Origin: an uncultured Cocleimonas sp.
Lineage (GTDB): Bacteria; Pseudomonadota; Gammaproteobacteria; Thiotrichales; Thiotrichaceae
Direction: 5' to 3'
Length of the DNA stretch: 64,000 bases
NCBI RefSeq assembly: GCF_947495625.1
Contig: NZ_CANLZW010000007.1
Location: 1-64,000 of the forward strand
Under the pieces are notes generated by a model. It was not told the origin of the DNA. It saw only the letters and a program-made list of their open reading frames with translations, and ran no database searches. Both the position numbers and the translations under genes were made by a program. Below are positions 1-8,596 of this stretch, one piece after another. Position 1 is the first letter of the stretch. Each line of letters starts with the position of its first letter.

Positions 1-93
1 GGTGGTACAAACATTATAACAATTGAAGTTCAGGCTTTCTTTAGTTTGAATAACTATGGGACAGCAGTGGGGGTGACCCTCTCATTATATTAA
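1..93 (+). CDS. Possible 3' end of an upstream gene (partial)
   Basis: Frame 1 is open from the window edge to a TAA at 91-93, while the other two plus frames hit stops within 24 bases. The 30 residues have alternating polar and hydrophobic residues and end in SLY, which would suit the last strands of a beta-rich protein. This is too short to assign a family. It may be the end of the gene before the type VI locus, or it may be chance. Confidence 0.35.
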   Translation, partial: GGTNIITIEVQAFFSLNNYGTAVGVTLSLY

Positions 94-189
94 ATATGTG
101 AATTTCATCACATTTTACTATTAGATCAATCTGTATCATCAGACTTTAATTGCATACTTTTTTATATACTGGCCAGGAGTGGTACTTCT

Positions 190-1350
190 ATGACGGATTT
201 CGCGAGTGGTTTTGAAATAAAGATTCCACATGGTAGTGCGTGTGATGTTTTTTCAATCAGACATAGATTTATCGCAAAGGGAGAGCTTAAACTTGCAGCC
301 AGTGCGCATCTCCCAAATGCCAGCGGAGCTGTTGGTGGTGTAACGACTAACTCAGTTATTGAAATTAATAGAGAAAGGGAAATTAGCGCCGGCCGCTCTA
401 TCGAAGTCGCCATCTCTGAGAGAGTCAAGGCAGGATTTTCTGCGGGGATAAACCTTAATGAAATCGATAATGTACTTGAGCAAATTGCAACTGATGGGGA
501 GTGTCGTGCCAGCCACTTTAGCCCCTTAGTTTCCGGATTGAACGCCAGCATTGGGTTTGGAAATACATCATTGAGTCTTGGTTGGGATTCTGATCTATGT
601 TTTGTCAGTATAAAGGGGTCATTACCTCTGAAAATTGGGAACGAATCGATAGTTCCGGAAGCGACATTTCAGTTAGGTTTACATGAGTATATGTGGTGGA
701 GATTGTTCAATAAAATTGCTGCGAAATATCCGAGCACTTCTAGGTTTATCCTAAAAATCGAATCGATACTGGGTAGTATGTTCGGTGGACGTACGGTCAC
801 AATGGCAAGATTTTTGAGTGGTGCCTTTGCTAACATGCAAAGACTTGCCCCCTTTATGTGGGCCATTGACATTGCTCTGGCTGTGCGTGATTTGACATTT
901 TGGATGACCCGTCGAGCTGCACGACAGGGGTATAGATCTGGACAACTGGTTGCTTTTGGAACTTCATTTACAAAAACTATATTTAACTACCCTCTTAATT
1001 TTGAAACTGGTGAGGTTGGGGAACTACAAAGACATGCAGCGGCGTATGCACACCGATATCATGGAACAGACAGAGTAGCTGTACAGAGATATTTAAGTTT
1101 GTTCTATAACGATGCCAGAAGCATTGATAATAGCGCTAATGCACAAAGTGTAGGGATTCGTTTAGGGAAAGGCATGGATGCATTATCAGATGAAGCCGCA
1201 GCTGCCCCTCCTCGCAGACCAAGCAACGGTCGAACCAACTCCCTGGTTAACGGAAGTTATTCACGACAAAATACACATATATCTAGGCAAATAAATAATT
1301 ATTTCTACATGAACATAGAGCATTGGGTGCGTGATTGGCGGACTCAATAG
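190..1350 (+). CDS. Unknown protein beside the type VI secretion locus
   Basis: I do not recognise this 386-residue protein. An AGGAGT ribosome site lies nine bases before the ATG, so the start is well supported. The N-terminal 180 residues are rich in Gly, Ala and Ser with alternating hydrophobic residues, like beta structure. Residues about 195-245 hold a long hydrophobic-amphipathic stretch including MWAIDIALAV, followed by RR-rich sequence. The C-terminal 60 residues are low in complexity (AAAAPPRRPSNGR). There is no signal peptide. It lies 350 bases upstream of the kinase gene of the type VI cluster in the same direction, so an effector or accessory role is possible, but that rests on position only. 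Confidence 0.6.
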   Translation: MTDFASGFEIKIPHGSACDVFSIRHRFIAKGELKLAASAHLPNASGAVGGVTTNSVIEINREREISAGRSIEVAISERVKAGFSAGINLNEIDNVLEQIATDGECRASHFSPLVSGLNASIGFGNTSLSLGWDSDLCFVSIKGSLPLKIGNESIVPEATFQLGLHEYMWWRLFNKIAAKYPSTSRFILKIESILGSMFGGRTVTMARFLSGAFANMQRLAPFMWAIDIALAVRDLTFWMTRRAARQGYRSGQLVAFGTSFTKTIFNYPLNFETGEVGELQRHAAAYAHRYHGTDRVAVQRYLSLFYNDARSIDNSANAQSVGIRLGKGMDALSDEAAAAPPRRPSNGRTNSLVNGSYSRQNTHISRQINNYFYMNIEHWVRDWRTQ

Positions 1351-1698
1351 TCATTTAAATAAATTAATAAATAAATGTTCTTTGTTGCGCAAATATCTCC
1401 AGTAGTTAGATAACAAATAGAATCCTAGATTCTATAACTATTTATTGAACTAGTAATTTAAAGCAAAATTTTTTGTATTTTCCAAATAAGTTTTCAAATT
1501 GTGTAATTTGTCACATTTCTGATGAATCTTCGCTCATATACTTAATCTAGAATTGTAAATAACTACTATACTTAAAAATATGTTTGATTAAGAAAGAATA
1601 AGCTGAAAAAAGTGCTTAAAAGTAGGGGGGTGATAAATAATAACCCCATGATAACCCCCTAACCTAAACCATCAAAATACGGAAACTAATATCTAAGA
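1351..1698. other. AT-rich intergenic region before the type VI operon
   Basis: This 348-base gap holds no ORF I can support. It is very AT-rich and contains one G-run repeat copy at its 3' side. Just after that copy, GGGGTTAT-type repeats (CCCC and CCCCCT runs at about 1643-1662) can pair with the G run to form a hairpin upstream of the kinase gene. The operon promoter probably lies here, but I see no convincing -35/-10 pair. Confidence 0.4.
1615..1633 (+). repeat. G-run dispersed repeat, copy 1
   Basis: Reads CTTAAAAGTAGGGGGGTGA, preceded by GAAAAAAGTG. Full match to the core. It lies 66 bases upstream of the kinase gene start. Confidence 0.75.
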
Positions 1699-4098
1699 AT
1701 GATAGAAATTCCAAATTACACAATTGATAGTGAGCTAGGCCGAGGTGGAATGGCTACGGTATATCTGGCTGTGCAGGATATGCTTAGTAGAAATGTTGCT
1801 TTGAAAGTCATGCTTCCTGATATGGCTAGAGATGAAAATTTTCGCAAGAGTTTTTTAAGCGAAGGCAAAATTATTGCTAGCCTTGAACATCGTAATATTG
1901 TTCGGATATACGATGTTGGTGTAATTGATGATTCTATTCTTTACATGGCAATGGAACACTTAGCCAATGGAACGCTCAAGACAAAATTAGAGAAGGGTAA
2001 ACTCAGCTACGCAGAATCACTTCGAATTCTGGAGCAAACATCAAGTGGATTAGATTACGCGCATGTTAAAGGTTATATCCATCGAGATATAAAACCTGGG
2101 AACATCCTATTCCGAGAAGATGATACAGCCGTTATTACGGATTTTGGTATTGCCAAACTACAGGATACATCGGGTGAATTGACTCGTATGGGTTATACAA
2201 TGGGGACAGTTCAATATATGAGCCCCGAACAAGCTGTTACTACAGACTTGGATCATAGGTCTGACATCTATAGTTTGGGTCTGGTTTTCTATGAGATGCT
2301 TACTGGGCAAAAGGCGTTTAAAGCTGAATCTACTATTCAAGCGATTCACCAACATACAACCGTTGCTCCACCTGAGTTACCCCCTGAATACAGTTTTTTA
2401 CAGCCTACGATAGATAAAGTTCTTGCTAAAGAACCTGATGATCGTTATCAGACAGTAGGTGATTTTGTCGAAGCGGTAAAGAATGCTGTTAATGTTGATC
2501 AAACTGTAATTCATAAAATCCCTCCTCAGGTTGATGATGATAAAACTCAAATTCTTCAAACAGGGCATTATCAAGTTCCAAAGAAAGATCAAAAAAGTAA
2601 CAAAGGTTTATATGCGGGGATAGCTACATCACTAGTCCTTGTTGCAGGTTTGGCTTTTGGTGTCACAAACTATGACAAAGTTTCTGGATGGTTGGGTGCA
2701 GGAAAAAGTGAAAAAGATTCAATAGAATTTATTAAAATTGATCCGCAAGTTGAAATAGATCGGCTTGCTCAAATTGAAAAAAAAGAGAATAAACGAATAG
2801 CGTCTGAAGAAAAGAAAAAACAAGAAATAGCTGATTTAGAAAAAGAGAAAGTTAAACAAGAGCGACTTGATAAGTTACAGCAGTTAAAAGAAGAAGATCG
2901 TGCTGCTGAAATTGAAAGACAAATTGAAGAAGATCGTATAGCACTAGAAAAGCTAAAAGAAGAAGAACTGGCAGAAAGAGAAAAACAAAAGGAACAAGAA
3001 CGTTTAGCTGAAATTGAAACAAAAAAGAAGGAACAAGAACGTGTTGCTGCACTTGAACTTAAAGAGCAAGAAAGATTAAGAAAAGAACAAAGAATAATAG
3101 ATAAGAAACGAATAGAAGAATTGGAACGTAAACAAGAACAAGAGCGTTTAGCCGATCTGGAAAGTAAAGAGCAGCAACGTTTACTTGCATTAAAGCTTAA
3201 AGCAGACCAAGAACGTTTAAAAGAATTGAAATTGAAAGAAGAACAAAATCGTTTGGCTGAGTTGCAAAAAAAAGAACAAGAAGAAGCTGATAAGCAAAAA
3301 GAACAAGCACGTTTAAAAGAACTGGAAAACAAAGCCGAAAAAGAACGATTGGCGAAACTTGAAAAGGAAAAAGAATTAAAGAAAGCAAGAGAGTTGGAAG
3401 AAGAGAAAGAAAGAAAGGCTGAAATAGAAAGGGAGGACGAAAGAGTAAGATTAGCTAAACTTGCTAAGCAAAAAGAAGAAAAACGTCTTGCAGAATTAGA
3501 AGCAAAGCGCAAAGCAGAACAAAATAAAACTCGGCGAGTAAGGTTGATAGCGACACTTAATAAAAAACCACTGAAAACCTCTTTTATAATAAAACAGAAT
3601 GGCAAAGAGATTAAACGAGTCAAAGGAAAGTCAACCGCGAATGTAAATCTTAAGCCTGGTCGTTATCAAATAGCTACGAGTTATGCGGGAAAATGGAAAA
3701 GTAGTAATATTAATTTAACCACTAAAAATATAACAAGAGCCTTCGAGTTTGTTAAAAAAGCAGCTCCACCTAAGGTTGTGAATGGACAAATTAGAGCTTA
3801 TGCAACACTCAATGGCAGACCTTTGAATACCTCTTTTGTTGTCACCAAAAATGGTAAACGTGTAAAAGCGGTAAGTGGGCGATCGTCTGCGAATTTTGTT
3901 CTCCCCCCCGGTAATTACGTTATAAGTACCCAATTTGGTGGAAAATCAAGCAAGGCAAATGTAAATCTTGGATCTTATGATATTGCTGAACAACGCTTTG
4001 CATTTAGGGGGAGTGCACCAAGACCTGTTCAACAAGTTCCTCAATCACAAAAAGATTGGACGCATACACATAATAACGTGGATTTAAAAAAAAACTAA
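1699..4098 (+). CDS. ppkA: PpkA-like Ser/Thr protein kinase of the type VI secretion system
   Basis: The 799-residue protein begins with a Hanks-type kinase domain (about residues 7-265) with all key motifs: glycine loop GRGGMATV (14-21), Lys36, Glu55, HRDIKPGN (128-135), DFG (148-150) and SPE of the activation segment. A membrane helix follows at about 305-325, then about 260 residues of Lys/Glu-rich coiled coil, then two similar domains of about 65 residues (around 625-690 and 705-770). This kinase-TM-sensor layout fits PpkA, which phosphorylates FHA-type partners to control T6SS assembly; FHA and PP2C partners lie downstream. The ribosome site is weak. The end looks frameshifted in a nine-A run (see separate entry). 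Confidence 0.85.
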   Translation: MIEIPNYTIDSELGRGGMATVYLAVQDMLSRNVALKVMLPDMARDENFRKSFLSEGKIIASLEHRNIVRIYDVGVIDDSILYMAMEHLANGTLKTKLEKGKLSYAESLRILEQTSSGLDYAHVKGYIHRDIKPGNILFREDDTAVITDFGIAKLQDTSGELTRMGYTMGTVQYMSPEQAVTTDLDHRSDIYSLGLVFYEMLTGQKAFKAESTIQAIHQHTTVAPPELPPEYSFLQPTIDKVLAKEPDDRYQTVGDFVEAVKNAVNVDQTVIHKIPPQVDDDKTQILQTGHYQVPKKDQKSNKGLYAGIATSLVLVAGLAFGVTNYDKVSGWLGAGKSEKDSIEFIKIDPQVEIDRLAQIEKKENKRIASEEKKKQEIADLEKEKVKQERLDKLQQLKEEDRAAEIERQIEEDRIALEKLKEEELAEREKQKEQERLAEIETKKKEQERVAALELKEQERLRKEQRIIDKKRIEELERKQEQERLADLESKEQQRLLALKLKADQERLKELKLKEEQNRLAELQKKEQEEADKQKEQARLKELENKAEKERLAKLEKEKELKKARELEEEKERKAEIEREDERVRLAKLAKQKEEKRLAELEAKRKAEQNKTRRVRLIATLNKKPLKTSFIIKQNGKEIKRVKGKSTANVNLKPGRYQIATSYAGKWKSSNINLTTKNITRAFEFVKKAAPPKVVNGQIRAYATLNGRPLNTSFVVTKNGKRVKAVSGRSSANFVLPPGNYVISTQFGGKSSKANVNLGSYDIAEQRFAFRGSAPRPVQQVPQSQKDWTHTHNNVDLKKN

Positions 4099-4202
4099 AT
4101 AAAGAGCCAAATACCCCCAAAGCTGAACAGCCTTGGTACAAAAAATATGTCGATAAGCCTAATTCCAAAGAAACCAATGCATATGGCGATGTTAAAGACT
4201 GA
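4084..4202 (+). other. Likely frameshifted C-terminal extension of the PpkA-like kinase
   Basis: The kinase ORF ends just after a run of nine A (4086-4094). Re-reading one A moves into a frame that stays open to a TGA at 4200-4202 and gives about 35 more polar residues with normal composition (includes KAEQPWYKKYVDKPNS). Until that TGA there is no other gene to explain the open frame. Either a homopolymer indel in a gene or read, or slippage on the A run, could produce it. Confidence 0.5.
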
Positions 4203-4265
4203 CGAAGATTTAGGTACTAATAAAAGTATTTTGGACAAATAGTTTATTTGAGAAGGTTTGGAAGA

Positions 4266-4436
4266 ATGATGTTTTCAATAGAGATTATATTAGGAGTAAT
4301 AGTACTAATTCTGAGTATATTTGGGGTTAAAGAGTTTTATCAAAATAATCGGAAGTTAACAGCTTCTATAAAAACGAAGATCAGAGTTTCTTTGATATTT
4401 ATCGCAATTATTATTTTTAATTTTGTGATGTCATAA
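4266..4436 (+). CDS. Small two-helix membrane protein in the type VI operon
   Basis: This gene encodes 56 residues with two hydrophobic helices (about 3-21 and 37-54) separated by a short basic, polar loop. An upstream in-frame TTG at 4248 could extend it by six residues, but the ATG pair at 4266 and 4269, with AGAAGG and GGAAGA just before, is the better start. It lies between the kinase and tssA, 20 bases before tssA, in the same direction. I recognise no family. A part in the kinase signalling or membrane complex is possible but rests on position. Confidence 0.5.
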   Translation: MMFSIEIILGVIVLILSIFGVKEFYQNNRKLTASIKTKIRVSLIFIAIIIFNFVMS

Positions 4437-4456
4437 ATTATAAGTTGGAGTAATCC

Positions 4457-5479
4457 ATGTTGGATGTAGATTCTATATTAGTTGATCACGAAGGGGATAC
4501 CGCATGCGGTGAAAACCTTGAATATGATCCGCTTTTTTTGGAAGTAAGGAGTGCTATAGAAGGTAAGCCAGAACAGCGTATAGGCGAAGATGTTATAGAG
4601 GGTGAAGAGCCAGATTGGAAACTGGTTAAGAAAAATTGCTTAGAACTATGTAAAAAAACGCATAGCCTGGAAGTTGTAATTAGTTTGACACAAGCGCTTA
4701 TTAATCTCGAAGGTTATGCGGGGCTTGCTGATGGGGCGAGATTGTTATCTGGAATAGTAGAGAAATTTTGGGGGTGTATACACCCAGAAGTAGATCCTGA
4801 TGATAATGACCCTACAGAAAGACTAAATATGCTCGCACTTTTTGAGGATTTTAACTTTTTACTTTCACTTCAAAAAATTGAATTATTAAGTGTAAAAGGT
4901 GTTGGAAAAGTCAGCCTTTATGATCTTCGTAATCCTAAATCTGGAAGTGATGAGGAGAATGCAGATGGCGTTGATGCCATGTTAGCCGATGCTATTTTCA
5001 AAAGTAGTGATTTAGGGGTTAGAGAAGCTGTCCATTCTGATTTAGAAAAGAGTATTGAAAATTTTCAAAAAGTCTCTTCATTATTAAAACAAGAAGAACA
5101 TGTTGGTGACGCAAGAGCTCCCAATTTTGAGGGTCTTCTCAAAATATTAAAAGAATCAAAATCTGCGATTGCGAAACATCTTGATAGTGTAAGTGATAGT
5201 AAAGAAGAAACTTTAATAACTGAAATAGATCACGCTAGCGCTAGCGAAAACATCACTGTAAGTGCAAAACCGGCTGGTATTAATACAAGAGCAGATGTTA
5301 TTTCAGCGATAGAAAAGATAGAAGATTATTATCATAAAAACGAACCAGGTAGCCCGATTCCACTTATTTTGCAAAGAGCTAAAAGCTTGGTAGATAAAGA
5401 CTTCCTGGCACTAATGGAGGATTTGGCACCCGACAGTTTGCATCAGGTTCAGATGATTGTAGGAAGAACAGAGGAATGA
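4457..5479 (+). CDS. tssA: Type VI secretion protein TssA
   Basis: The 340-residue protein has the ImpA N-terminal domain pattern: an opening CGENLEYDPLF, the EPDWKLVKKNCLEL segment and the GLADGARLLSGIVEKFWGCIHPEVDPDD block (about residues 17-120). The C-terminal part contains YYHKNEPGSPIPLILQRAKSLVDKDFLALMEDLAPD, typical of the short TssA class. TssA caps and organises the baseplate and growing sheath in the cytoplasm. GGAG eight bases before the ATG supports the start. It lies among other tss genes in one direction. Confidence 0.9.
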   Translation: MLDVDSILVDHEGDTACGENLEYDPLFLEVRSAIEGKPEQRIGEDVIEGEEPDWKLVKKNCLELCKKTHSLEVVISLTQALINLEGYAGLADGARLLSGIVEKFWGCIHPEVDPDDNDPTERLNMLALFEDFNFLLSLQKIELLSVKGVGKVSLYDLRNPKSGSDEENADGVDAMLADAIFKSSDLGVREAVHSDLEKSIENFQKVSSLLKQEEHVGDARAPNFEGLLKILKESKSAIAKHLDSVSDSKEETLITEIDHASASENITVSAKPAGINTRADVISAIEKIEDYYHKNEPGSPIPLILQRAKSLVDKDFLALMEDLAPDSLHQVQMIVGRTEE

Positions 5480-5548
5480 TCGTGATAGAAGAACATCATC
5501 ACCAAAAATCTGTTTATAACGTTTTACTAAGTAGTTTACGGTATTTTT

Positions 5549-7171
5549 ATGCAGCTAATGCTTAAGGTAATACAAACGAAAAATCAAACTCCAACAGCCT
5601 CTATGCAATATGAGTTTAAAGAAAGTGGGGGAACTATTGGGCGCAAGATATCAAATTCATGGGTATTACCGGATGAGCATAGACACCTTTCCGGAAGTCA
5701 TTCAAAAATAGAGTATGACAAAGGTAGTTTCTACATCATAGATACCAGTACGAACGGTGTATTTATTAATGGTAATAAATCTCCGCTGGGCAAGGGGAAT
5801 CGTCATAAAGTTGGTCACGGGGATCAGTTGGTAATGGGAACATACAGTATTGAAGTTTCAATTATTGATGATGAATTCAAGGATAAAGAGCTTCCAGCAT
5901 CAACATCATCAGCAGCTGGAATACCTACTGATGACTTATTTGCTGATCTTTTAGATGATCCCATTGAAATACAAAGTAATGTGGAAGAAAAAATATCAGC
6001 GACTTCTGAGGCTATCGATAAAGACAGTCAATACATGGAGAATAGTATTGGTTCAGATGATCCTTTTTTTCAATCTGGTGAATTTACCTTAGATGATGAC
6101 CAAGACATACCGATAAGTACTAAAGGCAATACTAAGGAAAATCATGATGATATCCCTGATCTAGATAGTTTCTTCAAACCGCCTAATGTCACCAAACAGG
6201 ACAAAGACATAGACAAAGATCAAGATTTCTTTAATGACATTAAACAAGACATCGAAATAGAGTCAGACGATATTGATGCTGAAAGCAACGATTCATCAGC
6301 AGTTATACCAGATGATTGGATTACTACTGATGATAATAAAAGCTCCATTGATGATTTGCTGACAGGAATAGTAGATCCATTTTCAACAAGTATAGATATC
6401 GATGAAGAACTACCTGAAACTGAGATAGAAGATATCCCAGAAATATCTGAGAAAGAAGTAGCAGATATTGCTCCGAAAGCGGACGTTGGAGTGATCGAGG
6501 ATGAGGTTGAAATAAAAGATAAAACAGATATACCTAAAGCTGCAACATTCAATAATGTTGAAGATAACAATACTGATTTTCTTAATTACTTCTTTGAAGG
6601 AATGGGGGTTGAACTTAAGCCTCAAAGTGGTGAGTTCACAAAAGAAGATGCATACCTCGCAGGGAGTTTATTTCGAAAATCGATAGAAGGCACTATGGAA
6701 GTACTCCAATCGCGTGCTGAAATTAAAAATGAGATGCGAATGGATATGACAACTATTCGTCCCATAGAAAATAATCCGATTAAGTTTTCTATCACTGCTG
6801 AAGAAGCGATTACTAAATTATTGTTAGAAAAAAGTAAATCTCAAATGGATTCTGCGAAAGCGATAGACGAAGCCTATGATGATATTAAGTCACATCAAGT
6901 AGCCGTGATATCGGGTATTCAAGCGTCTTTAACTTCAGTGTTGAAAAGGTTTGAACCGGAAAATCTCATCGAACGGCTGGAGCGCCAAAGTCCTATAAGT
7001 GCCAGTATTCCAATACACAGAAAAGCAAAATTATGGGAAGCATTTGAGTTTCTTTATCAAACCATAGAGGGTGAAGCTGAAGATGACTTCAATCGTTTAT
7101 TCGGTCAGGAATTTGCAAAAGCTTACGATGATCAAGTTGAAAAATTAAAAAATGCCAGAGGTGATAAATAA
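5549..7171 (+). CDS. tagH: Type VI secretion-associated FHA domain protein
   Basis: The 540-residue protein begins with a forkhead-associated domain (about residues 25-105), with the GR (31-32), SGSHSKIEY and DTSTNGVFING motifs that bind phosphothreonine. A long Asp/Glu/Ser-rich linker (about 115-345) joins it to a folded C-terminal domain (about 350-540) like that of TagH/Fha proteins. In T6SS loci of this type the FHA protein is phosphorylated by PpkA and dephosphorylated by PppA, both of which are here. The ATG has no strong ribosome site. It overlaps the ORF of the next gene only if a far upstream start is used there. Confidence 0.88.
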   Translation: MQLMLKVIQTKNQTPTASMQYEFKESGGTIGRKISNSWVLPDEHRHLSGSHSKIEYDKGSFYIIDTSTNGVFINGNKSPLGKGNRHKVGHGDQLVMGTYSIEVSIIDDEFKDKELPASTSSAAGIPTDDLFADLLDDPIEIQSNVEEKISATSEAIDKDSQYMENSIGSDDPFFQSGEFTLDDDQDIPISTKGNTKENHDDIPDLDSFFKPPNVTKQDKDIDKDQDFFNDIKQDIEIESDDIDAESNDSSAVIPDDWITTDDNKSSIDDLLTGIVDPFSTSIDIDEELPETEIEDIPEISEKEVADIAPKADVGVIEDEVEIKDKTDIPKAATFNNVEDNNTDFLNYFFEGMGVELKPQSGEFTKEDAYLAGSLFRKSIEGTMEVLQSRAEIKNEMRMDMTTIRPIENNPIKFSITAEEAITKLLLEKSKSQMDSAKAIDEAYDDIKSHQVAVISGIQASLTSVLKRFEPENLIERLERQSPISASIPIHRKAKLWEAFEFLYQTIEGEAEDDFNRLFGQEFAKAYDDQVEKLKNARGDK

Positions 7172-7190
7172 TGTCTTACGAGGTTTATGG

Positions 7191-8528
7191 ATGAATAAAG
7201 ATAGAGTTGTCTGGCATGAAGGTTTATTCCTAAGACCTCAGCATCTACAACAACAAGAGCGTTTTATTCAAAATTGGGTTGAAGGTCGCTGTCAGGGAAT
7301 AAGGCCTTTTAACTGGGGTGTAACGAATCTTGAAATTGACCCTCAGTTATTAAAACTGGGAAAGATAGCGATTGTTCGTGCTCAGGGAATTTTTGCTGAC
7401 GGAACACCATTTGGTATCCCGAATGATACACCTGCACCAGCTCCCTTTGAGGTGCCTAAGGATGATAAAAACTGTTTGATTTATCTCGCTGTGCCATTAA
7501 TTCAACCAAATGCTCTTTTGATGACCGAAGAGTCAGAAGGGAAAAACAAATTAACACGATATCAAATCAATGACATACAAGTTGGGGATTTGCATACAGG
7601 AAAAATTCAAGGAGAAGCAGACTTACAAGTAGGTTGCTTAAATATAAGCATTCTCTCTGAAAATGACAAATTGAACGCATACAGTGTCATCCCAATAGCT
7701 CGAATTGTTGAAAGTACTAAAGATAAATTAGTGAAATTAGATGAATCCTATATTCCAGCAGTAATGCATTGCAATACATCTGAGCAAATAATGGGTTTTA
7801 TCAAAGAAGTTCAAGCGCTTTTAAAACATCGTGGCGAGGCTTTGGCAAGCAGACTAGCAGCTCCTGGTTCTGCAGGAGTATCAGAGATTACTGATTTTCT
7901 GATATTGCAACTCGTCAATAAATACGAACCCTTATTCAGGCATCTACAGATTAACAAAGATATCTTCCCTGAAGAGCTCTACCGAATTTTAATTGTTTTA
8001 GCGGGAGAATTAGCCACATTTACCAGTGAGACAAGGCGTCCAATCGAGTTTAAAGAATACATTCATGATCAACAGCAGTTCTCATTTGAATTTGTCATGA
8101 ATGAAATTAGAAAAGCACTAAGTTCTGTCATTGAGCAAAAAGCGATAGGTCTCGATATTGAAGAGCATAAGTATGGTATCTGGGTTGCCATTATTAATGA
8201 CAAGAGCTTACTGGATAGCTGTACATTTGTGTTAGCGGTTAAAGCTGATGTAGCCACAGAAAAAATAAGAAGCAAATTTCCAAGACAAAGTACGATTTCG
8301 AGTGTAGAAAAAATACGCGAATTAGTTAACTCACACATCCCAGGGATCGATTTAACCGCATTGGCTGTTGCTCCACGTCAAATCCCTTATCACTCCGGAT
8401 TTTCCTATTTTGAAATGAATTCAGCACATGAATTTTGGGCGCCTCTTTCAACTTCAGGAGGTCTAGCCGTGCATGTTGGTACGAAGCTAGAAAACCTGGA
8501 ATTAGAGCTTTGGGCAATTAGAGACTGA
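7191..8528 (+). CDS. tssK: Type VI secretion baseplate protein TssK
   Basis: The 445-residue protein starts MNKDRVVWHEGLFLRPQHLQQQERF, the well-known TssK opening. I place the start at the ATG at 7191, with CGAGG seven bases upstream, rather than the in-frame ATG at 7152, which lies inside the FHA gene and would add residues not typical of the family. TssK links the baseplate to the TssLM membrane complex. The C-terminus (YFEMNSAHEFWAPLSTSGGLAVHVGTKLENLELELWAI) is also typical of the family. It follows the FHA gene closely and is followed after 68 bases by tssL. Confidence 0.93.
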   Translation: MNKDRVVWHEGLFLRPQHLQQQERFIQNWVEGRCQGIRPFNWGVTNLEIDPQLLKLGKIAIVRAQGIFADGTPFGIPNDTPAPAPFEVPKDDKNCLIYLAVPLIQPNALLMTEESEGKNKLTRYQINDIQVGDLHTGKIQGEADLQVGCLNISILSENDKLNAYSVIPIARIVESTKDKLVKLDESYIPAVMHCNTSEQIMGFIKEVQALLKHRGEALASRLAAPGSAGVSEITDFLILQLVNKYEPLFRHLQINKDIFPEELYRILIVLAGELATFTSETRRPIEFKEYIHDQQQFSFEFVMNEIRKALSSVIEQKAIGLDIEEHKYGIWVAIINDKSLLDSCTFVLAVKADVATEKIRSKFPRQSTISSVEKIRELVNSHIPGIDLTALAVAPRQIPYHSGFSYFEMNSAHEFWAPLSTSGGLAVHVGTKLENLELELWAIRD

Positions 8529-8596
8529 TATTGATTGTTAGTTGTAGTTTGTAGTGAACAGGTAGTTAAAAAGTAATTTTTTAATGAGGTATTGAT

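Noticed and set aside
2769-3623. Long minus-strand ORF rich in Ser, Phe and Cys inside the kinase gene
   Set aside because: It is the antisense of the Lys/Glu-rich coiled coil: AAA/GAA codons read backwards give TTT/TTC. There is no ribosome site and no domain, and the plus strand is a clear kinase.
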